NCBI GenBank assembly: GCA_046348685.1
Contig: JAXMDT010000004.1
Location: 130,743-194,742, forward strand
DNA from: JAXMDT01 sp046348685
Lineage (GTDB): Bacteria; Pseudomonadota; Alphaproteobacteria; Rickettsiales; UBA998
Length of the DNA stretch: 64,000 bases
Direction: 5' to 3'
The notes beneath the pieces are model-generated. The model ran no database searches, was not told where the DNA came from, and was given only the letters and a program-made list of their open reading frames with translations. Positions 1 through 7,957 of the stretch are shown here, in pieces (position 1 is the stretch's first letter; each line of letters begins with the position of its first letter). A program made the translations under genes and the position numbers.

Positions 1-1858
1 GGGATGGGATTTCCAGCATAGCGCCGACTTTGATCGATTTCGGCAAAGGAAATTTGTTTAGTGCAAAGCGTTCCTGCTCCTGTATCAGCAGGGATTTTGC
101 ATTCTGAAATTCCTTTACGGTGGCGATCATCGGAAACATGACATGAAGTGTTTCACCTGCCGCCGCGCTGAGTAAAGCCTGAAACTGATCTTTTAATAAT
201 TTTGGGCGGTCAAGCCCGATACGGGTCGCGCGCCAACCGAGCGCCGGATTTTGCTCCGCCGGCAAATGGAAATACGGCACTTGCTTGTCGCCGCCTATAT
301 CGAATGTACGGAAAATAACCGGTTTTCCATACGCATGTTTGATAACGCCATAGTAAATTTTCGCTTGCTCATCCACGCCTGGAAAACGCGTAGCGGTAAG
401 GTAGGGAAGTTCGGTACGGTAAAGGCCGATGCCGTCAATATCTTTGGCCGTCAACAGCGGTGCATCCAGTGTCAGGCCGATGTTGAGATGCATGGCGATG
501 CTAACCCCGTCCTTTGTTTCGGTAGGCAGATGCTTCATCGCTTCACGAAGCTCGACGCGCTTTTGGCGCTTTTCAATCTGCATGTTGACGCCCAGCATCA
601 TATCATCGGGCGGATTAATACTGACTTCACCGTGATCGCCGTCAACGACGACATCATCCCCAGCGCGAATGATTTCCGTTGCATTCCAGACGCCGCCAAT
701 GACCGGTACGTCAAGCATTTTGGCGATAATGGCAATATGCGATGCAGCTGAGCCTTCTTCTAAAATAACGCCTTTGACACGGCGATGCCCGTATTCCAGC
801 AGTTCGCCGGGACCCAGCGTCCGTGCAACTAAAATGAAGTCATTAGGAAGCGCGCCTTCCATGGCGGTAACTGCCGTGCCGGAAAGATGCGCAAGCACGC
901 GCGAGGAAATATCTTCAATATCTTCGATGCGCTGGCGTATATGCGGATTTGCTACTTTACTCAGACGTGCGTGCAGGTCTTCATACACTTTTTTAACGGA
1001 GGCTTCCGCCGTGAAACCGGACTTAATGCGCTCGGTAATACGCCGCATCCAGCCTTGATCGTAGAGAAACATGCGGTACGTTTCGAGGATATCGCTATAT
1101 GCGCCGGCATCACCTAACTCCGCTTCGGAAATCAACTGATCAATTTGCGATCGTGTAGCATCGAGCGCATCGTGCAGGCGTTTTTCCTCAAGTGCGGTGT
1201 TTTCGGTAACCAAACGTGTTACTGCGACATATGGGCGGTGAAGCACAGCAGGCGCACGCGCAACACCCGGCGCGATGCGGTGCGCATGAAACGTATGGGT
1301 GAGCGGCGTTTCGCTTTTCTCGCGCAATAAGGCCTGGCGGTCTACCAGTTGCTGACCGACGGCAAGTTCGGCCAGCACCATGGCGATCGTTTCCAGCACT
1401 TCCACTTCTTCTTCGGAATAAGTGCGTGCCGCAATGCTCTGCACGACAAGGACGCCGATCACTTCGTCACTGGCACGAATCGGAACGCCAACGAAGGAAT
1501 GATAAATCTCTTCACCCGTCTCCGGGCGGTAGACGAACTTGGGATGGCTGGCTGCTTCGGCGAGATTTAAGGTTTTGCCGGTTGCAGCGATATCACCAAC
1601 CAAGCCCTGGCCGATAAGCAGGCGCGTATAGTGAATGGCGGAAGGATTCAAACCGGCGGATGTGACGAGTTCTAAAACCTGGCCAGGGCGAATAAGATAG
1701 ATTGAACAAACTTCCGAATGCATTTGCTCGGCAATTTTCCGAACCAGGCGATCCAGCTTGCTCTGCGTGCCATCGCCACCAGCCATGATTTCGCGCAGAT
1801 GACGCAGCAAAACCAGAGGGGAAGGGGCGTCGTGCTGTATCGCCTTCCGTTCAGCCAT
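1..1858 (-). CDS. ptsP: Phosphoenolpyruvate-protein phosphotransferase PtsP (EI-Ntr), 3' end cut by window
   Basis: First enzyme of the nitrogen-type phosphotransferase relay: it autophosphorylates from PEP and passes phosphate to NPr in the cytoplasm. About 619 residues are visible with no stop before the window edge. Residues ~20-165 form a GAF sensor domain. The EI N-terminal and phosphohistidine domains follow, with the active-site histidine in a SAASHIAIIAK motif around residue 370, and then the start of the PEP-binding barrel. The ATG at 1858 begins MAERKAIQHDAP. It lies downstream of lysC and the flavoprotein gene on the same strand, and a lysC-ptsP neighbourhood is common in alphaproteobacteria. 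The GAF domain separates it from sugar-type PtsI. Confidence 0.93.
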   Translation of the reverse strand, partial: MAERKAIQHDAPSPLVLLRHLREIMAGGDGTQSKLDRLVRKIAEQMHSEVCSIYLIRPGQVLELVTSAGLNPSAIHYTRLLIGQGLVGDIAATGKTLNLAEAASHPKFVYRPETGEEIYHSFVGVPIRASDEVIGVLVVQSIAARTYSEEEVEVLETIAMVLAELAVGQQLVDRQALLREKSETPLTHTFHAHRIAPGVARAPAVLHRPYVAVTRLVTENTALEEKRLHDALDATRSQIDQLISEAELGDAGAYSDILETYRMFLYDQGWMRRITERIKSGFTAEASVKKVYEDLHARLSKVANPHIRQRIEDIEDISSRVLAHLSGTAVTAMEGALPNDFILVARTLGPGELLEYGHRRVKGVILEEGSAASHIAIIAKMLDVPVIGGVWNATEIIRAGDDVVVDGDHGEVSINPPDDMMLGVNMQIEKRQKRVELREAMKHLPTETKDGVSIAMHLNIGLTLDAPLLTAKDIDGIGLYRTELPYLTATRFPGVDEQAKIYYGVIKHAYGKPVIFRTFDIGGDKQVPYFHLPAEQNPALGWRATRIGLDRPKLLKDQFQALLSAAAGETLHVMFPMIATVKEFQNAKSLLIQEQERFALNKFPLPKSIKVGAMLEIPS

Positions 1859-1953
1859 AGTGCATATCCCGGGGTTGTTGCCTTATTGTAAGGAAATGCC
1901 CTGAAAAGTCCAGAAACTAAGGTGATGCAGCGCAATAAAAAAGGGCTGGTTTG

Positions 1954-1992
1954 GCATGGCTTTCGCATGATGCCATGCGTTTATCGCATGGC
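1954..1992 (-). promoter_or_regulatory. Alternating GCCATGC hairpins between flavoprotein gene and ptsP
   Basis: Two mutually exclusive stems can be drawn: gccatgcg (1972-1979) with cgcatggc (1985-1992), and gcatggc (1954-1960) with gccatgc (1972-1978). On the minus strand they follow the stop of the flavoprotein gene and precede a T6 run (1937-1942) that lies some distance downstream. They could be a weak terminator or an attenuator in the ptsP leader. The T run is too far from the stem for a classic intrinsic terminator, so the role is a guess. Confidence 0.3.
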
Positions 1993-2010
1993 TGCTGAGC
2001 CTAAAAAAAT

Positions 2011-3012
2011 TTATTTGAATTTCGCTAAAAATGCCCCGGCTTCAGAAACAAGCTCGTCGATAATTTCCTGCATCGGCTGGATTTTATCGACAAGTCCCAC
2101 GCTTTGACCCGCCATAACGGATCCATTCTCAATATCACCATCGACAACGGCTTTGCGAAGAGCACCTGCCCAATAATGTTCAATTTTGAGTTGGGCATCT
2201 TTTTTTTCCAGTTTGCCGGATTTGAATTCGGCGATGACTTCATGCTGGAAACGGGTGAAATCTTCGGTTGCCTTATTCATGATGGCGCGTACGGGAATGA
2301 CCGGGAAATCGGGGTCAACTTGTACGGATGGCATTGCATTGCGCGCGGCGCTTCTGATGAAAAGGTTTTTAAAGTTCTGGTGCGCGATACATTCCGTTGC
2401 ACAGACAAAACGTGTACCGAGCTGTACGCCCGCGGCGCCCATCATTAGGTAGGTGGCGATCTGATTACCGCGGCCAATGCCACCCGCCACAAACACGGGA
2501 ACATCCGTGATCGTGGGCAAAATTTCCTGCGCGAGGACGGAAGTGGATACCGGGCCGATATGTCCGCCTGCTTCGGAGCCTTCGATCACAAGCGCGTCCG
2601 CCCCCATCTTGATCAGTTTTTTGCCAATACCGGCTGCAGGGGCAAAGCCAATCACTTTACAGCCACCTGCTTTCAAAGCTTCGATCGTTGGGCCTTTTGG
2701 AATGCCCCCAGCCAGAACGACATGTGAAACCTTTTGGCGTACGCAGACGGTAACCAATTCATCCAGTTTCGGATGCATGATGATGAGATTTACGCCAAAA
2801 GGCTTTTGCGTAAGCGCACGCGTGGCAATAATTTCCGCCTCCAGCATTTCCGGCGGCATCGAACCGCAAGCAAGTACGCCAAAACCGCCGCTATTGGAAA
2901 GTGCGGAGACGAGATTGCGCTCGGAAACCCACGTCATAGCACCGCCCATAATGGCATACTTGGTGCCTAGGAAATCCGTACCGCGTTTCCAGAGGGAATC
3001 TAACTTTGTCAC
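2011..3012 (-). CDS. Nitronate monooxygenase / 2-nitropropane dioxygenase-like FMN protein
   Basis: 333-aa TIM-barrel flavoprotein of the nitronate monooxygenase family, which also contains the FabK enoyl-ACP reductases. Visible family marks are EGSEAGGH at residues 144-151 (the family's substrate/flavin loop histidine), a GGIG phosphate-binding turn at 177-180, and GAAGVQLGTRF at 192-202. The start is GTG (rc of 3010-3012), only 3 bp after the lysC stop, so the two are very probably co-transcribed. The exact substrate cannot be read from sequence. The family detoxifies propionate-3-nitronate-like compounds, but many members are of unknown role. Confidence 0.85.
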   Translation of the reverse strand: MTKLDSLWKRGTDFLGTKYAIMGGAMTWVSERNLVSALSNSGGFGVLACGSMPPEMLEAEIIATRALTQKPFGVNLIIMHPKLDELVTVCVRQKVSHVVLAGGIPKGPTIEALKAGGCKVIGFAPAAGIGKKLIKMGADALVIEGSEAGGHIGPVSTSVLAQEILPTITDVPVFVAGGIGRGNQIATYLMMGAAGVQLGTRFVCATECIAHQNFKNLFIRSAARNAMPSVQVDPDFPVIPVRAIMNKATEDFTRFQHEVIAEFKSGKLEKKDAQLKIEHYWAGALRKAVVDGDIENGSVMAGQSVGLVDKIQPMQEIIDELVSEAGAFLAKFK

Positions 3013-3015
3013 AAA

Positions 3016-4257
3016 CTAACCTTTTTCAACAACGGCGTCGAGTCCATAGGCAGTGTGTAGAGCACGCAGCGCCAGTTCGATGTACGCTTCTTCAATCAAC
3101 ACGCTGACTTTGATCTCCGAGGTAGAGATCACGATGATATTGATGTTCTTTGCAGCAAGCGTTTTGAAAAGTTCCTGAGCGACACCTGCATGACTCCGCA
3201 TGCCAACGCCAATGATAGAAAGTTTTGCCACATTTTTATCAGTGTGAATCGATTTGCAGCCGATTTCTTTTTTTACCGATTCCAATACCTTCATGGTGCG
3301 GTCAAAATCCGTGCGGCTGACGGTAAAGGTCATATCTGTCTGCTTGCCGTCTGGCGTGACGTTCTGAACAATCATATCGACATTGATATTCGCTTCTGCC
3401 AGTGGACCAAAAATGGCTGCCGAAATGCCGGGGCGATCGGCGACTTCCGATAAGGTGATCCTTGCCTCATCACGGCTGTAGGCGATGCCGGTGACACGTT
3501 GCTTTTCCACGATATCCTCCTCTGGGACGAGCAGGGTGCCGGGCTTATCCTCAAAGGAGGAAAGCACCTGCACCTTTACATGATGGTTCATTGCGAGTTC
3601 AACGGAGCGCGTCTGCAATACTTTTGCTCCTAAAGACGCCATCTCCAGCATTTCTTCGTATGAGATAACATCAAGTTTTCTGGCTGCGGTAACGATGCGT
3701 GGATCGCAGGTATAAACCCCATCTACGTCGGTATAGATATCGCAGCGTTCCGCTTTAAAGGCAGCGGCAATGGCAACGGCGGACGTATCCGATCCACCTC
3801 GTCCTAACGTGACGACGCGGCCATCTTCCGTGATGCCTTGGAAGCCGGTGATGACAGCGACATGGCCACTATCCAGCGCTTTCTTTACATTTTCGGTTTC
3901 AATACGCTCAATGCGTGCTTTGCTGAAGGCATCGCTGGCAATGATCGGCAATTGCCATCCGGCAAAACCTCGCGCTTTGAGTCCAATCTCCTGAATGCGC
4001 AAAGCAAGAAGACCGGCTGTAATTTGTTCGCCGGAGGAAATCGTGAGATCTGCATTGGCGAGTTTTTCGTTCTCATCAAGTGAGGATAGTTCAGACGCAA
4101 ATGCGACGAGTTGGTTTGTAACACCCGCCATCGCCGAAGGGACAACAATTACCTGATTTCCCTTTTTAACTTCATGCGACACCTTCTCGGCCACATTCGC
4201 AATACGCTGCGTGTCGCCGACCGAGGTTCCACCAAATTTCATGACAATCAGGGCCAT
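3016..4257 (-). CDS. lysC: Aspartate kinase
   Basis: Phosphorylates L-aspartate at the entry to lysine, threonine, methionine and diaminopimelate synthesis. 413 aa, the normal length of monofunctional aspartokinases. It has KFGGTSV at residues 7-13, GRGGSDTSA in the amino-acid kinase domain, and two C-terminal ACT domains (~265-400) for allosteric feedback. The stop is TAG, 3 bp before the GTG of the flavoprotein gene. No promoter was identified in the short gap to the terminase gene at 4303, which lies upstream on the same strand. Confidence 0.96.
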   Translation of the reverse strand: MALIVMKFGGTSVGDTQRIANVAEKVSHEVKKGNQVIVVPSAMAGVTNQLVAFASELSSLDENEKLANADLTISSGEQITAGLLALRIQEIGLKARGFAGWQLPIIASDAFSKARIERIETENVKKALDSGHVAVITGFQGITEDGRVVTLGRGGSDTSAVAIAAAFKAERCDIYTDVDGVYTCDPRIVTAARKLDVISYEEMLEMASLGAKVLQTRSVELAMNHHVKVQVLSSFEDKPGTLLVPEEDIVEKQRVTGIAYSRDEARITLSEVADRPGISAAIFGPLAEANINVDMIVQNVTPDGKQTDMTFTVSRTDFDRTMKVLESVKKEIGCKSIHTDKNVAKLSIIGVGMRSHAGVAQELFKTLAAKNINIIVISTSEIKVSVLIEEAYIELALRALHTAYGLDAVVEKG

Positions 4258-4302
4258 AGAGCGGTTTTCTTACGGGGAACGCATTGAAAGTGCAAGACTT
4301 TA

Positions 4303-5721
4303 TTAAGTTAGCCGCCGGATTTGATGTTGATTGACCTGACGCTCGCGCAGCCAGTTGAAATATTGCGTAAGGCTGTCCACCTGGTCATCGTGCGGCACAT
4401 GCGGGAAACTGAGCAACTCCGTTTCAAAATCAGTGAGCCACGGCGCCTGTTTCGGTAAATGAAGGCGGCCTGCTTCGATCATAGCGGTGATCGCCGCAAA
4501 GCGGGTGAGCTTATCGCTCTTCGGATTGCGTGCCACCAGCGGCAGGTTCGTTTCGCGCTTTAAATCCTGCAGGAGGGATTGGCCGCTCGCTTTGTCTTCA
4601 ATCAACACGCTATTCACGTCCCAGCGCGCCGCTTGTTCAATGACCGTGCGTTTCAGTTCAGGATATTCGGCACGCAGGCTGAGTACATCAATAATATAAT
4701 GGTTATGTTCATACTCGCCGAAAGTAATGCAGACGCTGGCATCGTTTTTCGCTTCCGCTTTGATCGCCGTATCCCAACTTTGCACTACGCGTGTGAATGT
4801 CTCCGGCAGGCGGTCATACCGTTGCAGCCAGTGCGAAGAAAGCATCGCGCTATCGGTGTGTAGCGGCTCCTGCTGATACTGCGCGGCAAAGGCGAAACTG
4901 CCAAGGTCATTTTTTGCACGCTCGATCAATGCCATATCTTCACGTTCCGTATGTAACGGCTCGCCAGCGTGTCGCGTTTTTAGTAATAGATCGCCGAGGT
5001 AAATAGAGTGCTGCGTTTCGGCAATGGCAGGGAGTTTTAATTGTTCCCAGCCACCTTTTGCCAGTAAATGGCCGGATAAATCCTCCGGATGCAGCCGCTG
5101 CATGACGACGACAATGCGCCCCGTTTTCTTATTGTTGAGTCGGGTGGAAAATGTTTGGTCGAACCAGTTATTCGCATGATCGCGCCGCGTTTTCGACATT
5201 GCCTGCGAGGGATTCAGAGGGTCATCAACGATCAAAATGTCGCCGCCTTCGCCCGTCGCCGTGCCGCCGACGGAGGTGGCGAACCGAAAGCCGCGTGCGG
5301 TTGTGACGAATTTATGTTTCTGGTTTTCGCCGCGCTCGATCATGCATTCCGGAAAATGCGCCTTGAAACGATCGGAAGAAACAATCAACCGTGTATCAAG
5401 TGCATGTTTCAAGCTTAGCGTGGTGGAGTAACTTGCAGCCATGATGCGCGTTTTCGGGTCGTTGCCGAGCAACCACGCTGGCCATGCTACCGTGACGCAC
5501 ACTGACTTCAAGGTACGGGGTGGCATATTGATAACCAGACGCGTAATTTTAGATTCGCGTGCCGCTTCCAGATACTCAGCAATTGCGTCAATGTGCCAGT
5601 TGGGGAGGTAGTCGGCACCGGGATTTACAACCTCAAAACTTTGGCGAATAAAATTAGAAAAAGTAAGTTTATTATTTATGTACAGACTGTTGTCGGATTT
5701 ATCGAAAATCTGGAATGTCAT
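4303..5721 (-). CDS. Phage terminase large subunit (orphan)
   Basis: Terminase ATPase/nuclease of the gp17/Terminase_6 type that packages phage DNA. With the ATG at 5721 it is 472 aa; a TTG at 5784 would add 21 residues but seems less likely. The N-terminal ATPase has a Walker-A-like MPPRTLKS (residues ~66-73, lacking the usual GK) and Walker B ILIVDDP (~162-168). The C-terminal RNase-H-fold nuclease shows acidic residues in SWDTA, LIEDKASG and DDQVDS. No portal, capsid, small terminase or integrase gene is nearby, so it is a solitary prophage remnant or a domesticated gene. It is divergent from the unknown gene at 5804, and the patch is visibly AT-richer at its 5' end. Confidence 0.88.
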   Translation of the reverse strand: MTFQIFDKSDNSLYINNKLTFSNFIRQSFEVVNPGADYLPNWHIDAIAEYLEAARESKITRLVINMPPRTLKSVCVTVAWPAWLLGNDPKTRIMAASYSTTLSLKHALDTRLIVSSDRFKAHFPECMIERGENQKHKFVTTARGFRFATSVGGTATGEGGDILIVDDPLNPSQAMSKTRRDHANNWFDQTFSTRLNNKKTGRIVVVMQRLHPEDLSGHLLAKGGWEQLKLPAIAETQHSIYLGDLLLKTRHAGEPLHTEREDMALIERAKNDLGSFAFAAQYQQEPLHTDSAMLSSHWLQRYDRLPETFTRVVQSWDTAIKAEAKNDASVCITFGEYEHNHYIIDVLSLRAEYPELKRTVIEQAARWDVNSVLIEDKASGQSLLQDLKRETNLPLVARNPKSDKLTRFAAITAMIEAGRLHLPKQAPWLTDFETELLSFPHVPHDDQVDSLTQYFNWLRERQVNQHQIRRLT

Positions 5722-5803
5722 TAGCTTAGCGTATGATGTTATGAATAGACCTGGAAGTGGGAAACGATAGTAAATCAACGTCAAAATTTGATATATTCAT
5801 TCA

Positions 5804-6787
5804 ATGGAAACTATCCCTCAAAGATTTCACGCGGCCCGGCATATCGGTGAAAAAATAAAAGTATTGGGTGATTACATGTGGCTAAAGCATGGTGAACTAC
5901 AAAGAATTACAGGCCTAAGTTATTCGGTTTATAGCGATGTTGTCTCAAAAGGCTTTGAGAGAAATAAAGAATATGTATTGAATTCAATATTAAAAATTGC
6001 GGATGAGGTTGAGAAATTTGAAGCTCGCGAAGGTTTTCATTGGTTTAGGGGAGAAGTGAAGCAAAGCTTCCTTAATGAAGCACGCAGAGAATTTTATAAT
6101 GCACGATGGGCATATTCTAAAAGTGCAAAAGAGCTTATTCACACCGCAATGGAGTATGCCCGCGATACACGGATAGACCTCGTCATTAAATCGCGCATAC
6201 CTGAAACTACGTTGCAGCAACTTGAGGCAGTGGTAAATGATGATGCTGTAGCGCAAGGCAATTCCGATGTGATACTCAAACTCGCAAATTATTTTAAAGA
6301 AACGTCACCTGAGTGGTTTGATAGCGAAAAATATCGGTTTTTCGTTGGGAGTTTTTTTGGAGGCCATAGTAAAATTCCAGATGTATTTCGTATTGAAAAA
6401 TTTCCAGAAAAGCCTGCCACCGTCATTGACACAAATACGGTCGAGCCCAATCATATACAAAATCACATTCGAGACGAGATAACGTATCGTTATAATTTTC
6501 TACAAAATCATATGCCCTATGGCCATGCATCGCTTATGGTAGATTTACGCGCATCAAAAGTGCCAGGCTTGCGTGACTGGACTTATGCAGAGACGAAAAA
6601 TATTTTCGAAGCTGGAACAGAAATCACCCTTACGCTTTTAAAGGCATTGGATAAAGTTTTTACAAGACGCGTTGCTGAAGTAAAATTTGTGCCTGTTGGA
6701 CGTCGCCCTACAGGCAGCTTGGAAGAAAAATATGGGGACTTAGTGCGGGACGATACATCCTTGAAAACTCCATCCCGACGCAAATAA
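5804..6787 (+). CDS. Unknown protein, N-terminal HTH-like segment, beside orphan terminase
   Basis: 327-aa protein I do not recognise. Residues ~25-50 (GELQRITGLSYSVYSDVV) have the spacing of a helix-turn-helix, followed by a helical, charged middle. There are no signal peptide and no membrane segments. The DNA is distinctly AT-rich compared with flanking housekeeping genes, suggesting acquisition. No Shine-Dalgarno precedes the ATG. The C-terminal ~30 residues (from VPVGRRPTG) come from a 25-nt DNA palindrome and look appended, ending in a basic SRRK tail. Divergent from the terminase across fewer than 90 bp, so the two may share a promoter region. A phage-type DNA-binding or regulatory role is only a guess. 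Confidence 0.6.
   Translation: METIPQRFHAARHIGEKIKVLGDYMWLKHGELQRITGLSYSVYSDVVSKGFERNKEYVLNSILKIADEVEKFEAREGFHWFRGEVKQSFLNEARREFYNARWAYSKSAKELIHTAMEYARDTRIDLVIKSRIPETTLQQLEAVVNDDAVAQGNSDVILKLANYFKETSPEWFDSEKYRFFVGSFFGGHSKIPDVFRIEKFPEKPATVIDTNTVEPNHIQNHIRDEITYRYNFLQNHMPYGHASLMVDLRASKVPGLRDWTYAETKNIFEAGTEITLTLLKALDKVFTRRVAEVKFVPVGRRPTGSLEEKYGDLVRDDTSLKTPSRRK
6691..6715. repeat. 25-nt imperfect palindrome encoding PVGRRPTG
   Basis: The segment gcctgttggacg-t-cgccctacaggc pairs with itself over 12 bp with two mismatches around a single central base. It lies in frame inside the 3' end of the unknown gene and codes for PVGRRPTG. It looks like a mobile palindromic unit inserted into a coding region. 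I saw no second copy in this window. Confidence 0.5.
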
Positions 6788-6788
6788 A

Positions 6789-6816
6789 AAGCCGGCCTTG
6801 TTTCCAAGGCCGGCTT
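6789..6816 (-). terminator. Intrinsic terminator between convergent unknown gene and mucR
   Basis: Perfect 12-bp stem aagccggccttg / caaggccggctt with a tttc loop. On the minus strand it is followed by TTTTTATTT, so it is a strong terminator for mucR. On the plus strand the downstream tract (cgttccctcttt) is weaker but could also serve the unknown gene, whose stop is 2 bp before the stem. Confidence 0.88.
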
Positions 6817-6838
6817 CGTTCCCTCTTTGTAAATCCAG

Positions 6839-7294
6839 TTAAGCAGCGCGCTTTGTTTTAGCGAGCGCGTTATGTTTTCTTTCCTGCGCGGATTTTTTGC
6901 CCAGGCCGATTTGTTTTGCCAGCGAGCTACGCTTTTTAGCATAGTTCGGAGCAACCATCGGGTAGGTTGCAGGTAAACCCCAGCGGCGTTTGTATTCTTC
7001 CGGGGTCATGTTGTAATTCGTTTTCAGGTAGCGCTTTAACATTTTCAGCTTTTTACCGTCTTCCAGGCAGACAATGTAATCCGGAGTAATGGAGGATTTT
7101 ACATCTACGACCGGCTTCAGGCTGTTGCCGCGGTTGTCCTGTCCCAGTGTATTTACCGCCGAGAATACGCGTTGAATCAGCGTATCCAGCTGCTCAACTT
7201 CAACCTTGTGGTTCAGCAGGTACGACGACACGATATCGGCGGTTGCGCCCAATATCGGGTTTTCATTGGTGTTATCTTCTTTCTTCGTTGCCAT
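6839..7294 (-). CDS. mucR: Ros/MucR-family transcriptional regulator with altered zinc-finger ligands
   Basis: DNA-binding regulator of the alphaproteobacterial Ros/MucR family, which silences AT-rich promoters for surface polysaccharide, motility and cell-cycle genes. 151 aa from the ATG at 7294. A GGAGAG Shine-Dalgarno sits 6-7 nt upstream of that ATG, so it is preferred over the TTG at 7306. The diagnostic block runs from DYIVCLEDGKK through NMTPEEYKRRWGLP to YPMVAPNYAKKRS. The zinc positions of Ros (C, C, H, H) read C, D, Y and N here, so a classical zinc finger is not possible. Terminated by the hairpin at 6789-6816. Confidence 0.9.
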   Translation of the reverse strand: MATKKEDNTNENPILGATADIVSSYLLNHKVEVEQLDTLIQRVFSAVNTLGQDNRGNSLKPVVDVKSSITPDYIVCLEDGKKLKMLKRYLKTNYNMTPEEYKRRWGLPATYPMVAPNYAKKRSSLAKQIGLGKKSAQERKHNALAKTKRAA

Positions 7295-7532
7295 GGTGCT
7301 CTCCAAATCTTTTATTATCTTTATTCAAAATTTCTTTTGATTGAGGCCAGTAGCTATAACAAATTAACCAAAGATTAGCAAATTGTTTTTTAACTATTCG
7401 CTTAAAATACTTGTAACCCGCAGAAATCAGCCATAATCTTAATAAAGACTTTAACTTATTAAAGGTTTTTCTATCCTCTTTACCTGACCAATATAGTTAG
7501 GTACGTAAGTATAGGCAAAAAAAGGGGCCGAT
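7295..7532. promoter_or_regulatory. AT-rich divergent promoter region of mucR and fur
   Basis: About 238 bp of AT-rich DNA separate the divergent regulators mucR and fur. It contains two TTAA-N8-TTAA elements (7390-7405 and 7439-7454), one base longer than the CtrA consensus spacing, and many A/T tracts of the sort MucR proteins bind. Autoregulation by MucR is plausible. No convincing -35/-10 pair can be assigned by eye. Confidence 0.35.
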
Positions 7533-7949
7533 ATGTCTTCTACATTGGAAAAAAAGTGTGCGGCCAATGGCTTGAAAATGACTGAACAGCGCCGGACTAT
7601 AGCCCGTGTGCTTTCGGAGTCGGCGGATCATCCTGATGTTGAGCTGCTGCACCAGCGGGCAAGCGCTATCGATAACCGCATCAGTATAGCAACCGTTTAT
7701 CGTACTGTGCGCTTATTTGAAGAAGCGGGTATCATCGAACGGCATGATTTTGGCGATGGAAGGGCGCGCTACGAAGAAAGCAGCGACGAGCATCACGATC
7801 ATTTGATTGACCTGAAGAGCGGCAGAGTTATGGAGTTTACGAATACTGCTATTGAAAAACTGCAGGATGCGGTTGCCAAAGAGCTTGGATATAAGCTGGT
7901 TGGACATCGCCTCGAGCTGTATGGTGTACCGCTCGAGAAGAAAAAGTAG
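7533..7949 (+). CDS. fur: Fur-family metal-responsive regulator (Fur/Mur type)
   Basis: 138-aa winged-helix metalloregulator. The N-terminal HTH (MTEQRRTIARVL ... ISIATVYRTVRLFEEAGI, residues ~16-70) is followed by a metal-binding HHDHLIDLKSGRVMEF block (~90-105). The CxxC pairs that hold structural zinc in enterobacterial Fur are absent, as is usual for the alphaproteobacterial Fur/Mur group. I therefore cannot say whether it senses iron or manganese. Its start has an AGGGG Shine-Dalgarno. It is 8 bp upstream of olsB and probably heads the operon. Confidence 0.9.
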   Translation: MSSTLEKKCAANGLKMTEQRRTIARVLSESADHPDVELLHQRASAIDNRISIATVYRTVRLFEEAGIIERHDFGDGRARYEESSDEHHDHLIDLKSGRVMEFTNTAIEKLQDAVAKELGYKLVGHRLELYGVPLEKKK

Positions 7950-7957
7950 GAGTTCAC

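Noticed and set aside
4303..6787. Gene transfer agent locus
   Set aside because: Only a terminase is present; no head-tail cluster as in GTA loci.
7390..7454. Two TTAA-N8-TTAA elements between mucR and fur as CtrA sites
   Set aside because: The spacing is one base too long and the region is AT-rich; kept only as a note in the intergenic entry.
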